From: Phoronis australis
Taxonomy: Eukaryota; Phoronida; Phoronidae
Length of the DNA: 64,000 nucleotides
Assembly: GCA_002633005.1 (NCBI GenBank)
Contig: NMRA01000303.1
Span: forward strand, 286,512-350,511
Direction: 5' to 3'
The translations under genes and the position numbers were made by a program. Below are positions 12,171 through 24,233 of the stretch, one piece after another (within the stretch, counting starts at the first letter, position 1; the number at the start of each line of letters is the position of its first letter). The notes under the pieces were generated by a model that had not been told where the DNA came from, did not search any database, and saw only the letters and a program-made list of their open reading frames with translations.

Positions 12171-12837
12171 GATGTTGCACTCTGCTAGCAGCAACAGGAG
12201 AAGTAGCCGATCGCAGTATTCAGACTCTTCTCAACTACCTCACCCAGAACCTAAGTCTCTCACGAGATTTGTGTGGTAATCATGGGCAGTGGAAATGTGA
12301 ACCAGTCAGGCAAGGGTTGCATTCCTGTACACAAGCTTAGGTTTCGTGAGTAGAGCGAGCGCTATCACAACCTTCACTAGTATTGCGTGGCGCTATATCG
12401 CTAAGCCTTACATGATTTTGCGTTTTCGCCACCTTGTTAGTCAGGGTAGTCAGTGTCACGTGAATAATGGGCTTTGATGGTGTCGCCATCTTAAGTCTTA
12501 AATAATCCCACGTGACTGACTTTGATAAAGCGTAAACAAATTAGATCAGCAGTGTGTGAAATAACGGTGTGAATGATGAAGAACTTTGTCAAAAACGTTG
12601 ACAATATCGTTACAAAACAGGGGCAGATCCAGGATTTTGAGATCGAGCTCAGGGGAGCAGGGCAGAGTATTAGCCAGGATTTTCCTCGTCAGACACATGG
12701 CTCCCCCCTAAATCCGCCACTTCAAAAACCGACGAATTCGGATGGAGTATCTAAAAATATTTCAACACAGTGACTAAGGTTATGTGTGGCCTAAGCTTTC
12801 GATAAGTCCTTGTGTTTAAACAAATGTCTGCTAAGAG
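12171..12837. other. Unannotated sequence
   Basis: No gene. A 16-base string (CCCCCTAAATCCGCC core, near 12704) also occurs near 29790, probably the end of an old dispersed repeat. Confidence 0.45.
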
Positions 12838-13300
12838 TAGATTTTAATTCAGTAAAAGTATACATGTTCCGAAACTAGTCCAGACAGCCTGCAGAAATCA
12901 GTTTGTGACTTTATAACGCTCTATAATCGATTAGGTTGCGTGTACATGTCTTTCTAGTAAAATTTAACAAAAATGTACATTCATAGCAAAGCAACGATAT
13001 CGATAGCATGACCAAAATTTCGTTTGGTATAGCTGTTCGAGATGAAATCTCAGAAACGCTTTCGCATTCTCTAATTCATCGTTTCGTTTTCGTTTCATGC
13101 AACGTTTTCATTTTTGATAAAAATCATAAAACTCCTATTTTGATAGCCCGTCATGCCAAAGGGGAATATTTTAAAAACACATTCAAACATCGTTTGAAGA
13201 ACAGTCACTACATGCAGCATAGTATCTGTAAGTTTCTGAGATATAATGCTCCGAAGTTTGCGAAATTTGGACATTTTTCTAGAGTCCTACAGAACCTTAA
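12838..13300 (+). repeat. Dispersed ~450-bp repeat family, copy c
   Basis: Shares GTAGATTTTAATTCAGTAAA, a TTTCGTTTTCGTTTCATGCA-like block, and an AAATTTGNACATTTTTCT end with copies a, b and d. The 149-codon frame spanning it (13008-13457) is not preserved in the other copies and is judged fortuitous. Confidence 0.65.
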
Positions 13301-13496
13301 ATATTGCATCTCTCATAATGTAGGTCTTAACAGAACCCCAAGCACGGTCCCACTAACAAAAATTTGCAAGTCGCGCAATAGCCCACGGGCAGCGAGGATA
13401 TTTCAATGCTTTTGCTTACGTTTGCGCCGGCAAATTCACCATATCAGTTTATTCTGATCCAGATTTGATGATTGATTGCGTACAGCAAGGCGTAGT

Positions 13497-14090
13497 CTCG
13501 CTGGTTCCCTGCGTGCTGCTAGGTGGGGGCGGTAGCCGCGCCAGCACGCAGGTATCACGTAATTTTCATCGGTAATTTTTTTACACCGGCGTTTCTGATT
13601 GGCTAGTCGAATTCTCAACAAGCAGCGCTTTACGCAAACAAACTGGCATGACTGATGAACTGAAGTGTAAATGTGGTCTGTTGTACAGACAAATCGGTGA
13701 TTAAAATTTATGTTCAGGAAATGTGAAGCCAAGAAATTGTGATTGCGCCTTTTCTTAATGCATCTTTCTACTGTCGATGACTTTTGTTTACGATAGTGTC
13801 CTGTATTCATACAGTATGAATAACAAACCGGCTAAATCGACCAGATATGTGTTTATTGTACATGTATGTGCTTCAAGCACGCGGCTATTAAACAGATCAC
13901 TGCAGAAACGAAATAGTTGCTGCGACGCCGCTTGCATGACAAGGCTAAAAATCGTTCACAGTCCGCCATTTTTTCACGGTGTTGTAAAGCTAACCAATGA
14001 CTGCTGAGGTTACATCGACCAATGCTAAAGCGCGTGCCACTGCGTAATACCTGCATGCTGGCTGGGCTAAGCATGCAGGGAACCAGCGAG
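13497..14090 (-). mobile_element. MITE with hairpin termini, copy B (inverted)
   Basis: Same element as A and C in opposite orientation: CTCGCTGGTTCCCTGCGTGC at one end, AACCAGCGAG at the other. The flanks AAGGCGTAGT (13487-13496) and AATGCGTAGT (14091-14100) match at 9 of 10, a clear target-site duplication. Confidence 0.93.
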
Positions 14091-14100
14091 AATGCGTAGT

Positions 14101-14838
14101 CAGCCTCGTCTGCAAGCCTCAAGGTGACGCTGATCGGTTGGTTTAGCCATTTCAGGATTGAAATGCGGTGTCAGATTTCGTGGCCAATGATGGTAAGAAA
14201 ATGATTTACGAAACCAAGGACGACATGTCGTCTTGTTAATAATCAGCTGTTGCCATTCACGAGTGAGATGTGCTCAGAACTACACTTAAAAGAGGTTCCG
14301 TGTTACGATACCACCAAGCAGACGCTCGGTAAAGAAAGCACGCGTTTCTCCCAATGTCTTTCATTCTAATACATGCGTATTCCTTTAACAAAAATAAAAA
14401 TGTGAATCGACGTTTTTACTAACATTACTGGAGGGATAACTTCGCAGAACATTTAATTTTTTAAATCCCTTTGGACACTATAAAGCCAAGAGGCCAGCCA
14501 AGAGTCCAGCCAAGAGGCCAGCAAAGACCTGAAATTTCACTGACCTTAGTATGAAGAATAGTAACTGTCAGCTCTTCCCAAGGCCAGGAATCACTTCTAA
14601 GGACAAATACAACGCTATTTATATTACGTAAAGTGGCCTAAATCAAAACTTGTTTTTGACGGAAAACAGGGGTTTTGGTTTAATAAGGAAACTAAACATT
14701 CGGTACATCCAGCACTGATATTTGCCTTTTGTCAGTTTTTGGTTAAAGCATTGCAACTCAAAAATGTAATAATATAATGGTGAGTTGCATACTGATCAGC
14801 GTGACATGTACATTTGCATGTTAAGAAACAGAACACGT
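14101..14838. other. Unannotated sequence
   Basis: No gene. A short internal repetition (GAGGCCAGC / GAGTCCAGC, 14491-14525) is the only structure noted. Confidence 0.5.
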
Positions 14839-14847
14839 GCTTAACAT

Positions 14848-15437
14848 CTCGCTGGTTCCCTGCGTGCTTAGCTCAGCCAGCACGCAGGTATCACGCAGTG
14901 GCACGCGCTTTAGCATTGGTCGATGTAATCTTGGCAGTCATTGGTTAGCTTTACAACACCTTGAAAAAATGGCGGACTGTGAACGATTTTTAGCCTTGTC
15001 ATGCAAGTGGCGTCGCAGCAACTATTTCGTTTCTGCAGTGATGTTTAATAGCCGCGTGCTTGAAACACATACATGCACAATAAACACACATTATATGGCC
15101 GATTTAACCGGTGTGTTATTCATAGTGTATAAGGACATTATCGTAAACAAAAGTCATCGACAGTAGAAAGATGCATTCCGAAAAGGCTTAGTCACAATTT
15201 CTAGGCTTCACATTTCCTGAACATAAATTTTAAGCACCGATTTGTCTGTACAACAGACCACATTTACACTTAAGTCCATCAGCCATGCCAGTTTGTTTGC
15301 GCAAAGCGCTGCCTGTTGACGAATCGACTAGCCAATCAGAAACGCCGGTGTAAAAAAATTTACAGAGGAAATTTAAGTGATACCTGCGTGCTGGCGCGGC
15401 TACCGCCCCACCTAGCGGCACGCAGGGAACCAGCGAG
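14848..15437 (+). mobile_element. MITE with hairpin termini, copy C
   Basis: Termini CTCGCTGGTTCCCTGCGTGC and its reverse complement. The flanks GCTTAACAT (14839-14847) and GCTTACCAT (15438-15446) match at 8 of 9. Copies B and C share a short frame (MADCERFLALSC...RRSNYFVSAV) that copy A breaks with a stop, so it is not taken as a gene. Confidence 0.93.
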
Positions 15438-15446
15438 GCTTACCAT

Positions 15447-18147
15447 GAGTGTTGCATTATGGGTAACTACCTTAGAATGAGAGTGGGGCACTGCTATTTT
15501 GTTACTGGCCTATTCCAACCATAAAATCCACTTACTTTCGTCATAATCTCCAAGAATACCTACAGAACGCCTCCTGTCAATGTCCTTCGTTGTCAGGTGA
15601 ACTTCGTGACAAATATCGGTCTTCCTCAACGAAATCTCACAACCCAAAAGGCATCTGTTGATCGTGGGAAGTTTCTTTTCTTTTACGCCGTCACGTGAGT
15701 CCATCTTCTAATTTCCCGGTCGTTATTATTTTCGTGTCTGTTTGTCGCGAGTGTTTTTGAAGGCAATTTCCCACACTTTGTTGCCTATTCGTTTAAACAA
15801 GCTCTTCGGCACTGTTCACAGTCTCACCTTCATAAGTAGTAGGCCTAAGGCTTATTGATGCTCGGTGAGTCTGTCCTCAGATAAAAATTAAGAAACAAAC
15901 GCATGAAGTGGAAGTGTGTGACTAGAAAATCGACACCAACTTTATCGTTCGTATTCTACCGACTTTACAAAATAAATCAGCGTGACCTTATGAAAAACAC
16001 TGCAGCTACGATAACATTAGTCACTCCACGTTCACCCTGATTCAATAATACGTCTTCCGTTTTGTATGGGCAGTTCCCCGTCTGCGCTGCCTCCTCTCGG
16101 CGTCGTTACGAGCCAAAGATTCCTCCTTGGATTTCGCTAGATTCCGCCGTATATTCCGTCTGCTCACCACTCGCGCGATACCGCCTGACTTGTCATTCTA
16201 TGACCGACTGAACAAACGTCTGATTTGACGAAAATCGATTAGAAAGTCACGCGCGTGAAATTGCCCAGTTCCCAGTTCCAAACAACACACCGCATGTAGC
16301 CTAGTCAGAAGTCTCAGCAACTAAAGAACAAATCTGCTTAAGACCTTAGATTAGACGGAGCGCTGCTTCTAAGAAAATCGATTGTGATCGTTAAAGACTT
16401 GACAAAGGATATGGGGAAATTTGATGTTTTATTGCGAAAGTGATGGACATGAAAACTAGTAAAACTAATTGACATTAAAAGCTGATTAGAAAAATTCCAT
16501 ACCGTACTCCTTAGGGACATTTGTCGACTTCTGTCGCAAAACGTTCCCTCATTTAGGGGCCAAGGAATCGTAAGCATACCAACGTATTTGTGGCGAGCGA
16601 CAAAAATGTTTTTAAAGGTTATCTATACGTTTATTAATAGAATCAATCATTCACACAATCAGAGAGAAACCATTCAGTTTTCTATTTAAAAGAACCCTGT
16701 AAGACCACCTGTCATAGAATTTAACACATTCAGAGTTCTTGCGAAATATGCTTTTTTCAATATTAAGACGATTCAAAAATTTCTGTTTTTATTTGTTCAA
16801 TACACGGAAGGCTTTTTTAATCACCGACAATAAATGCGATTGTAGACGATATTAGCACTAAACTTTAAATATTAGAACTCGAATGTTTGTCAAAAAGTAC
16901 TTCTGTAGAAATAAGATTTAAAGATACGTTCACATTGAGATTGATCAGTTTGACCAGAGGCGTACTATTGCATGACGAGTACAGATGATGTCGTCGGGTT
17001 CTTTTTTATAAAAAATGCATAACTGTGAATTCGTGACGCAGATTTTAAATAATAGTACTCAGTATTAACTAAGGATATCTGGTGGAATCACTTCAGTTTT
17101 GTCAACAGAACATCTACGAGCTTAACTCCAACAGCCAAGGTGCCCTTTTACACAGTTGGTTAACCAAACACCTAAGAAAATATTTTCTAAGCTTGTGACT
17201 GAAATGGCATTGGAAAGTAACTGAGTAATATTCGGAAAAAAACTGAAAATGAGTCATCCTAAAACATGATGATTTTCTAAAACCAGTAGAAGAAATTTTA
17301 TACTTTTTACACTGAGAAGGTTGGAAATGGGCCAAAGCGGTTAGTATGGAGGCTTTGCTTAGTGACAGGTAAAGCTAGGCAATGGCTAAGAGAATTCAGC
17401 AAAACTTAGAAAGGCTTGTGAGACAATCGAGTCACGAAAAGTACATAGCAGTCAGCCTGAGACCATTTCAGGAACACGTGCAATGACTTAAATTGATATA
17501 GGCCTACCTTACATGGGCGTTAGCCACATGGCCTATATTCAAAATAAGAATGAGGGTGGTCAGAGAAGCAATCTGTGCTCTTGTAATTTTATGAGGGACA
17601 GCCTTCGTTATTCGACATCATTTATATGACCATTCACGAGCCTGGGCTCATCGCTTTACAGAAAAAACACATGCAAACGTTCCAACCAATATAAATATTT
17701 CAGCAATGACAGTCTAAAATATTATTGGTACGACGAGTTTCCTTCCCTCCAGTGCAACAATTCGCAAAAAACTTTTCGAAAACTCTTTACATGTCACTGG
17801 CTTTAGGAATACGTGACCACTAACGGCATTTGTTCACTTCGACGTAATGCGACATGATTAAGTGAGTCATTATTATGTCATTTTCAAGGCATAGTAAATA
17901 ACTCGCCATCAAACAGCACAAATTAGTAATTGCAATATTTATAAATAAGGCAATACATAACTCTACAAGATTATCTGTAGTCTACAAATAAAACTCTTTA
18001 ACACTCTCAGGAAATTAAACATGTGGACAGCGATAGGAATCTGTTCGAACCTATTTTTTATACAAATGACACTTTAGATAATTTTAAGTAGGCCGCCACA
18101 TCACTCGTTTGTTTCATAATCCGAATTATATTGTTTGTCTTGGGTGT
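15447..18147. other. Unannotated sequence
   Basis: About 2.7 kb of AT-rich sequence in which I see no gene, repeat array or transposon terminus. Confidence 0.5.
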
Positions 18148-18247
18148 AACGGGAGACCGTTCTATCAAAGATCGTAAGGCCGGTCTTAGCTAAGACGGTC
18201 GTATGTTCCATTTTAATTTGTACACAACTCATTTAAGTGACTCGTAA
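18148..18247 (+). repeat. 100-bp direct repeat, left copy
   Basis: Starts AACGGGAGACCGTTCTATCA and ends GACTCGTAA. Aligns without gaps to 19325-19424 with five mismatches. Confidence 0.95.
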
Positions 18248-19324
18248 CTCACTTGCGAATTTCTAGTTAGTCAATGTGACGTCACCGGAAAAAGGGCAAA
18301 ACCCGCCATATTGCTTTTGTTTTGCCCCAAGTCTTTGCTACACATGCTAAATCTTACTGGAGTTCTGATGGTGAATTTTAAGCTCAAAATGTTAGCACAA
18401 ATGTGAACTTGCTATGTTGTGCGAAGCTGTGAACGGACTGAAAATGGACCTCAACCCGGTCTAGGCCTGAATGCCGCAGGCATACAGGGGCGATAGTATA
18501 CCCCCATAAAAAGTTACTCACTTCAAAATAGAGCAAATAAAATCAAATGAAACATGCATATGTGCACACGGAGTTATAATTAACACATACCCTGACTCTG
18601 GATACAATTTAGTCTACAAGTAACTTGAACATATCCATGAAAACCTCGCGGTTCGCTCGAGTTTCTCTCACCAGGCGCCATTTTAAGGAAGTTACGTGAA
18701 ATCACCCCTTTTGACGAACAAAAAGTCCAAGGCACGCAAATCTTACAAATTTCACTTGATAGTTTCTAAGTCTATTTTGCAAGTGTCACGGGCCAGGTCA
18801 CGCGCTTCGCTCAGTCTCGCTCTAGCCTTTGCCTCAAGTACTCACCAGACTCATTTCAAATACTTTGTGGTTATCGCGCGCGCGGTAAAACTTAACAGTA
18901 ACCACAAAGTGGAGTTGGAACTCTTAGCCAAAGTCACCTGAATTCCCGTATGTTTTTAGAAGCAGGATCACTGAAGAAAGTAAGCGCCTTTTTAGGAGAT
19001 AATTTTAGGTGTAGAATACATTTTTGACGAGGTGAAAACTTAATAAGTTAGGGGATTTCGCCTACCGCCAGTTTAAAATACACGGGACGAAATTAGTACA
19101 GAACGCGATAGAAGGTGTTGTAGTGCGAATCTGAATTTCATTTGCCATAACAGCAATGCTTGTTTGGCATTTTTCGAACTAAACGATAAAAACTCGAAGT
19201 AAACAACAGATTGAGCAAATGGCCGCATAAGGACAAGCTTTTGATTCACTTCCCGTGACGTCACAGTTAAGTCTCACATGATCTCGCGTTATGGTTATAA
19301 ACTCGCTAAAGGACTAATGGATGC
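18248..19324. other. Sequence between the 100-bp direct repeats
   Basis: About 1.08 kb with two GTGACGTCAC motifs (near 18278 and 19254) and no credible gene. Confidence 0.45.
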
Positions 19325-19424
19325 AACGGGAGACCGTTCTATCAAAAATCATAAGGCCGGTCTTTGCTAAGACGGTCGTATGTTCTATTTTAATTTGTAC
19401 ACAACTCATTTACGTGACTCGTAA
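19325..19424 (+). repeat. 100-bp direct repeat, right copy
   Basis: 95 percent identical partner of 18148-18247. Termini lack TG...CA, and no flanking duplication was found, so an LTR assignment is not supported. Confidence 0.95.
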
Positions 19425-20169
19425 GACGGCCTTTAAGACTAAATATGAAGAATTGTCAATGCTACGTCAGTTCATGGAGCTCTATCCTTGGCTAGAGGTC
19501 TTCAACGAGGACTAAAAAAACGAGACCATTAGGTTCGGGCCTACGGATTGTGCATCCGCTCCGAATGTCGAATTCCTGTGGGGCAGTTTGTGGACTTTTG
19601 TCTCCTTTACTCGGACTTTTTGTTTCCGTTGCTGAGGCGGACCTTTTTGTTTTTGCCCAATTCGCGCCCATGTTGTAACGTTTTTGCTCGTCTAAACACG
19701 CAGCGTCGCGTTTGCAGTAACGCGATGACTACGACTGTCTCTTGCTACGACTGGACTTACGATCGTTGGTAAAACGGGTCCCTGAACTGGAACTCAACCA
19801 TGATTAAGTCTTCTAGAGATATTCGGTGTCATCGTCATTTAATTATACTTGAACAGGTCAAGGAAACTCGTCGCAATAAACCAAATTACCTAGAACCTAA
19901 ACGAGATTCCTCGTCTTGCGATCCCCGTTAGTCGCGTTCCAAAAATCGCAAACGGGGCAACAGTATCTGGCATTGTAAGTGCAGAGTTTTTGAGTTGACT
20001 GAATGATCACTGACTTGGTGAATTCGAAGACCTATCCCGATTTTACCCGGCGAAACGAAACTGATAAAACTTAAGAGGAAGCGCGATTGCCACGCCAACA
20101 AAATAAGATACACTAAGATAGGAGTTCGAACAGTGTCCGGTCTTTTCCATGTACTCGACCGAATCCTTC
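19425..20169. other. Unannotated sequence
   Basis: Short frames only; nothing recognised. Confidence 0.5.
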
Positions 20170-21295
20170 TTAAAGGCAAAGGCAACATTTTTCATGTCAT
20201 TTTTAGCAAAAATAAGTTTCGTTGGTTATCTAGACATATTTTTCACTTATTTACAGCTTTTCGTAATTTAATTAATTACTCGTCGTCTGCTCCGGAAGTG
20301 ACGTTTTGGGAGGCAAGAATTTCGCGCCAATTGGCACTGGAGGGTGATCTGAGCACCCAAACTGCTTACATCCCACCGTGTGACTCCCTCGCCACACACC
20401 TGGCACCTTCTAAATAGCTCCAATACAAGTCCACAATAAACTTATGAAACTTAGGCTCACCGATCTGTTCATTGGATGACGAACTGTCCTCTTCACTAGG
20501 TGTCGAACTGGGCCTCAGTCCCACTACTCAACATCGCTGCAGGGCTGCTTACGGGCTCTGGGCTAGAGACAACAGAACAGGGCGATTCACTGCTAGTTCC
20601 CGGAATTGCACGCTATGGGGTACGTTCGGAGGCACGGGTGACAGTAGATGAAGTGCCACCAATCACCGTAAATAGTGGCCAAAGCTGGCGAGGCTTCTCG
20701 CTTCAAAAACGCACTTCTCGGGGTTGGCGACGGGGCACTGCCGGGAATCAACAGCGACGTGGTACACTTCTTTAGGCGTTGTTTCGCAGGAACCTTCATC
20801 AATTAAGCGTGCATATCTCCGTCGACGGCAGAAAATGCTTGCCACACACTCGTTAACCCTCCATTGCTTTGTACGTTGCATGGACGAGCAGCGCTGCGTT
20901 CTTCACATGAACGAGCTAGCCAAGTACGGCGAAGTGTGTCATCCTTCGGAAAGCGATGCAAGGTACCCAAAGCGCGTGTGAGACGATAATGAGTACATCT
21001 CGGCACGCAGCAACAGCGTGGCATGTTGACTGACTCGTAAACAAAAGCAAACGACGACCGAACTTATCACAACCGAGGTAGAACAATGACTGACTCGACA
21101 GCTCTCACAATCAGACTATAATGAAAAGAAATTGGCGCGAACCTCTTGCCTCCCAAAACGTCACTTCTGGAGTAGAGGACGAGAAATTAATCAAATTACG
21201 AAAAGCTGTAATTAAGTGAAAAATGTGTCTGGGATAATCAACGAACTTTGATTTTTGCTAAAAGTGACATGACAAAAGGTTGCCTTCGCCCTTAA
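20170..21295 (-). mobile_element. THAP-type DNA transposon relic 1, with ~165-bp TIRs
   Basis: Left arm 20170-20332 and right arm 21129-21295 are inverted repeats (TTAAAGGCAAAGGCAAC; TTAGCAAAAATAAG; GAAGTGACGTTTTGGGAGGC; CGCGCCAATT). The interior encodes a decayed THAP domain on the minus strand. The same termini bound the element at 51186-54602. THAP-bearing transposons of the P-element superfamily are known; that class is inferred here, since no transposase core is visible. Confidence 0.88.
20803..21024 (-). pseudogene. THAP zinc-finger domain fragment
   Basis: Translation from 21024 begins MPRCCCVPRCTHY and continues LHRFPKDDTLRRTWLA, matching the THAP pattern C-x4-C followed by (F/L)HxFPxDxxLRxxW. 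The later CGKHF (the C-x2-H pair) appears in a different frame (about 20835), and KVPAKQRLKK, equivalent to the LK..AVP end of THAP domains, in a third (about 20770-20800). An in-frame stop lies between them. THAP domains bind DNA through one zinc in a C2CH fold; this copy is broken by frameshifts. Confidence 0.75.
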
Positions 21296-21589
21296 ATAGG
21301 CACATTAAAGCACGATTTGTGCAAAAATTTGCTTGATCTCATGTCAAAAATATAATCACGTGATTGGCCTGAGTCCAACGAAAGTCGGAGCAACATTGAA
21401 AACGCTAAGTCTCAAACGACAAATCGTATACGAGATTTGAGCTCGAGGAAATCTCGTGGGAGCACCTGCTTGCACTGGGTGACATGCACCATATGGCAAG
21501 GTAACGAAGCGGATTAGCTTATGAGACATTTGTTTAAACAAAAGCAATAAAGGGACATTACCGGCGAGAAAAGCAATTTTCTGAGATCA

Positions 21590-21675
21590 GCATCAGCGCG
21601 GAATCGAACCTGCAAGTCTTAGGGTCACTTAAAGTCTAACGCTCAGCGAGCGGAGCTAAACTCCACTACATTATT
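21590..21675 (-). repeat. tRNA-like segment (tRNA pseudogene or SINE head)
   Basis: On the minus strand there is an A-box-like TAGCTCCGCTCGCTGAGC and a perfect B-box GGTTCGATTCC with appropriate spacing. The anticodon stem does not pair well, so an active tRNA is unlikely. Confidence 0.4.
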
Positions 21676-21743
21676 TTGCCAGACCAAGTTAAGGTTATGT
21701 CGGACCTTATCTGCAAGTCTGTGTACTTAGTCAAATATCAATA

Positions 21744-22205
21744 AAACTGTAGATTTTAACTCAGTAGAAGTATATATTTTCTAAAAGTAGAAAGCCTTTA
21801 GAATTTCATTTTTGACTTTTTATCAACTATCATTGATTGGGTCACGTGACCATCTCTTTTGAAAAAATAAGTAAAAGAAAGGTACCCTAACGTTATCCAT
21901 AACACACAAATTTTTAAGATGAAATCTAAAAATACGCTGCTCAGTTTCCTAAGTCATTCTTTCATTTTCGTTTTATCCAACCTTATTCTTTCAAAACGAC
22001 CATGAAAGTCCTATTCTGTAGCAGCCTCTTGCACTTAAGTGGAGCACTTTAAAAGCAATTCCTAGTAGCGTTGTGGAGAACAACGCGAAAACTATACATG
22101 TAGTACATGAAGGTTTCATATGGATCCGATCATCTATTTTGGAGATGTGATGTTCCAAAGTTAGTCAAATTTGAACATTTTTCTAAAGTCCTTCATAACC
22201 TTTCA
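21744..22205 (+). repeat. Dispersed ~450-bp repeat family, copy d
   Basis: The best match to copy a: TGTAGATTTTAACTCAGTA, AAAAGTAGAAAGCC, GGGTCACGTGACC, a TTTTCGTTTTATCCAACC block, and an ATTTTTCTAAAGTCCTTC-type end. Confidence 0.7.
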
Positions 22206-23029
22206 CTAGTAAAAGTCACCGGGCGTTGATTACAGAGAATAGCTGGCAGAGACGGCGTGGATAGACGTGTTAGACAATAATTAACGATTAGAAATTCGAA
22301 ATATCCTGTCCCATCAACAACAGCTCTGTTGTCTCTCTAGCCTCCAGTTAAATGACTTAAACTTTATTGACTGATAACAGTTTCTTTACTATTTTTGTAA
22401 ATTGCTGCACGCTCCCAATACACTAATCATAGTGATTCATTGTTCTGAGAGATGAGTGCACTCTTTACTCTTCATTTCTGGTTAAACAGTCTGGGCGCAA
22501 AACGAAATTTAGTGTAAGTCAAACTTATTTAACATTGCATGTTTCGCGCCAAAATTGCATCCATATTTAACTTCACACCCCACAAAACGTGAATGAGAAT
22601 ACCCTAGTTACGTTCGCCAGTTCTGATCAACTAGTTAGTTGTGTTTGTTTTGCTATGACGTGGATCATGTGTGTAGAAATTTAGTCTTTTGAGGATGTTA
22701 GTTTTGGGCCAAATACACGCAAATAGTGAAACCCCAGCACAATTGTTGTCAACAGCCTGTATTTACATGTATACATGAGTCCAAATTTAGTCTTGTGAAC
22801 TACAATAGTATGCGAAAATGCAAACTTGACACTGGCGAGTAGTGACATCTTTTGTTCAAATGAGGGCTCAGCACGTTTCATCAGCGATACCTCGGCATTT
22901 TTAGTATCGTTCTGACCACCACCACACAGTCTAGGAACTAGTCTCAGGGATTTTCAGCTCGATTTCTAGGATAAACAAATAGCGAACTTTTAGGGAGGCG
23001 GGGGGGGAGGGTAGTGACTTGAGACCAGG
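22206..23029. other. Unannotated sequence
   Basis: No recognised feature; a G-rich run at about 22999-23010. Confidence 0.5.
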
Positions 23030-23118
23030 CTCCGTGTACAGGTTACCTTATCGTAGAGCTGACACGTACTTTGTATGCNCTCCGTGTACAGGTTACCTTA
23101 TCGTAGAGCTGACACGTA
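23030..23118 (+). repeat. 39-bp direct duplication around a single N (23079)
   Basis: 23030-23068 and 23080-23118 are identical (CTCCGTGTACAGGTTACC start, GACACGTA end). The N lies between them, so this may be a true tandem repeat or an assembly join that overlaps itself. Confidence 0.9.
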
Positions 23119-24147
23119 TACTGTCTGTAAATAAGTACTTATTTATCACGGCGTGTCATTTTAGTTACGTGCTGTTCATCATGTTCTCGGAATAACTAAC
23201 CGTTAGTTCTTCGCAACCCCAGAAATCAATTCCCATCTAACTACGGAAGAATTAATTCTTAACATTGTTTCAGCGGTAAGTGAACTGACTGAACGCAAGG
23301 TAACAGTCTTTTCAATTAGTCGACTTCCCTAAGCAAAGGTTCTCGTGTTGACTGTATATTTTGGAGGTTTCCGGAAACACGTGATTTTTAGCGCTTAATT
23401 GTGGGCTTAACTGCAGTTGCTGTACATTTTCGTAATCATTTTTTTCTAAAATAAAATCGAAACAGAGCACTATATGTTACGCAAAATTCGTTTTCTCAGT
23501 AAAACTGACGGCCGTTGTCCAATTGAAGTCACGCCCATTCTATTGAGTGTTTTTGAGGGTTTTGTAAAATCCTAAAACTTCGCATGGTTATCACAGCGCA
23601 CGCGCGAATAAGATAAAGAATTGGAGAAAAAAATCGGTGGCATGTCTCGATACGGCCTGTCCGATACGGTACGTAGTGCAGGAAATCCAAGGGAGCAATG
23701 ACCCGACAGATCAGAACTGTCAACAATATCAACATACTGGGTGGCTAAAAATCTTAGATCAGGCCTGTAGGAGGGTAAAAATTATTGGGTGGCCAAAACC
23801 AATTCGACTTCGCCAAACTACTTTCACCCCCTTCCTATCCACCTCCACCACCTCACCCCCAATCTCCGGATACCGCCGAATTTGTACCGACCACCCACGT
23901 CCACCATAGGAAAGGGAAGGGGGGGGGGGCGAATCCCGGGATGTTACCATCACGCCAATCTAGAGGATTTGAGAATCCGAGAACCAACAGGTTTTCACGG
24001 AGAGTAAAAATGGACCTAGTGCCAGCGCAATGACGGATAGCTGCCGAGATTTGCCAGTGTGAAAATACGAATTCCATGAACTAGGCTAGGTGCTGTTCAG
24101 CTCAGTTTTAATTCACTTGAGACAATAATGCTTGAGACAAGGCTCTT
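23119..24147. other. Unannotated sequence
   Basis: Contains a C-rich/G-rich patch (about 23820-23935) with overlapping open frames on both strands due to composition. No gene. Confidence 0.45.
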
Positions 24148-24233
24148 GGCTCGTACCTATTCATGTGCGCTCATGGCTCGTACCTATTCATGTGCGCTCA
24201 TGGCTCGTACCTATTCATGTGCGCTCATGGCTC
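24148..24233 (+). repeat. 27-bp tandem repeat, three units plus partial
   Basis: Units begin GGCTCGTACCTATTCATG and are identical. Confidence 0.95.

Noticed and set aside
13008-13457. 149-codon frame
   Set aside because: Lies in the dispersed ~450-bp repeat; homologous copies have different frames open.
18148-19424. LTR retrotransposon bounded by the 100-bp repeats
   Set aside because: Ends are not TG...CA, no flanking duplication, no gag/pol frame inside.
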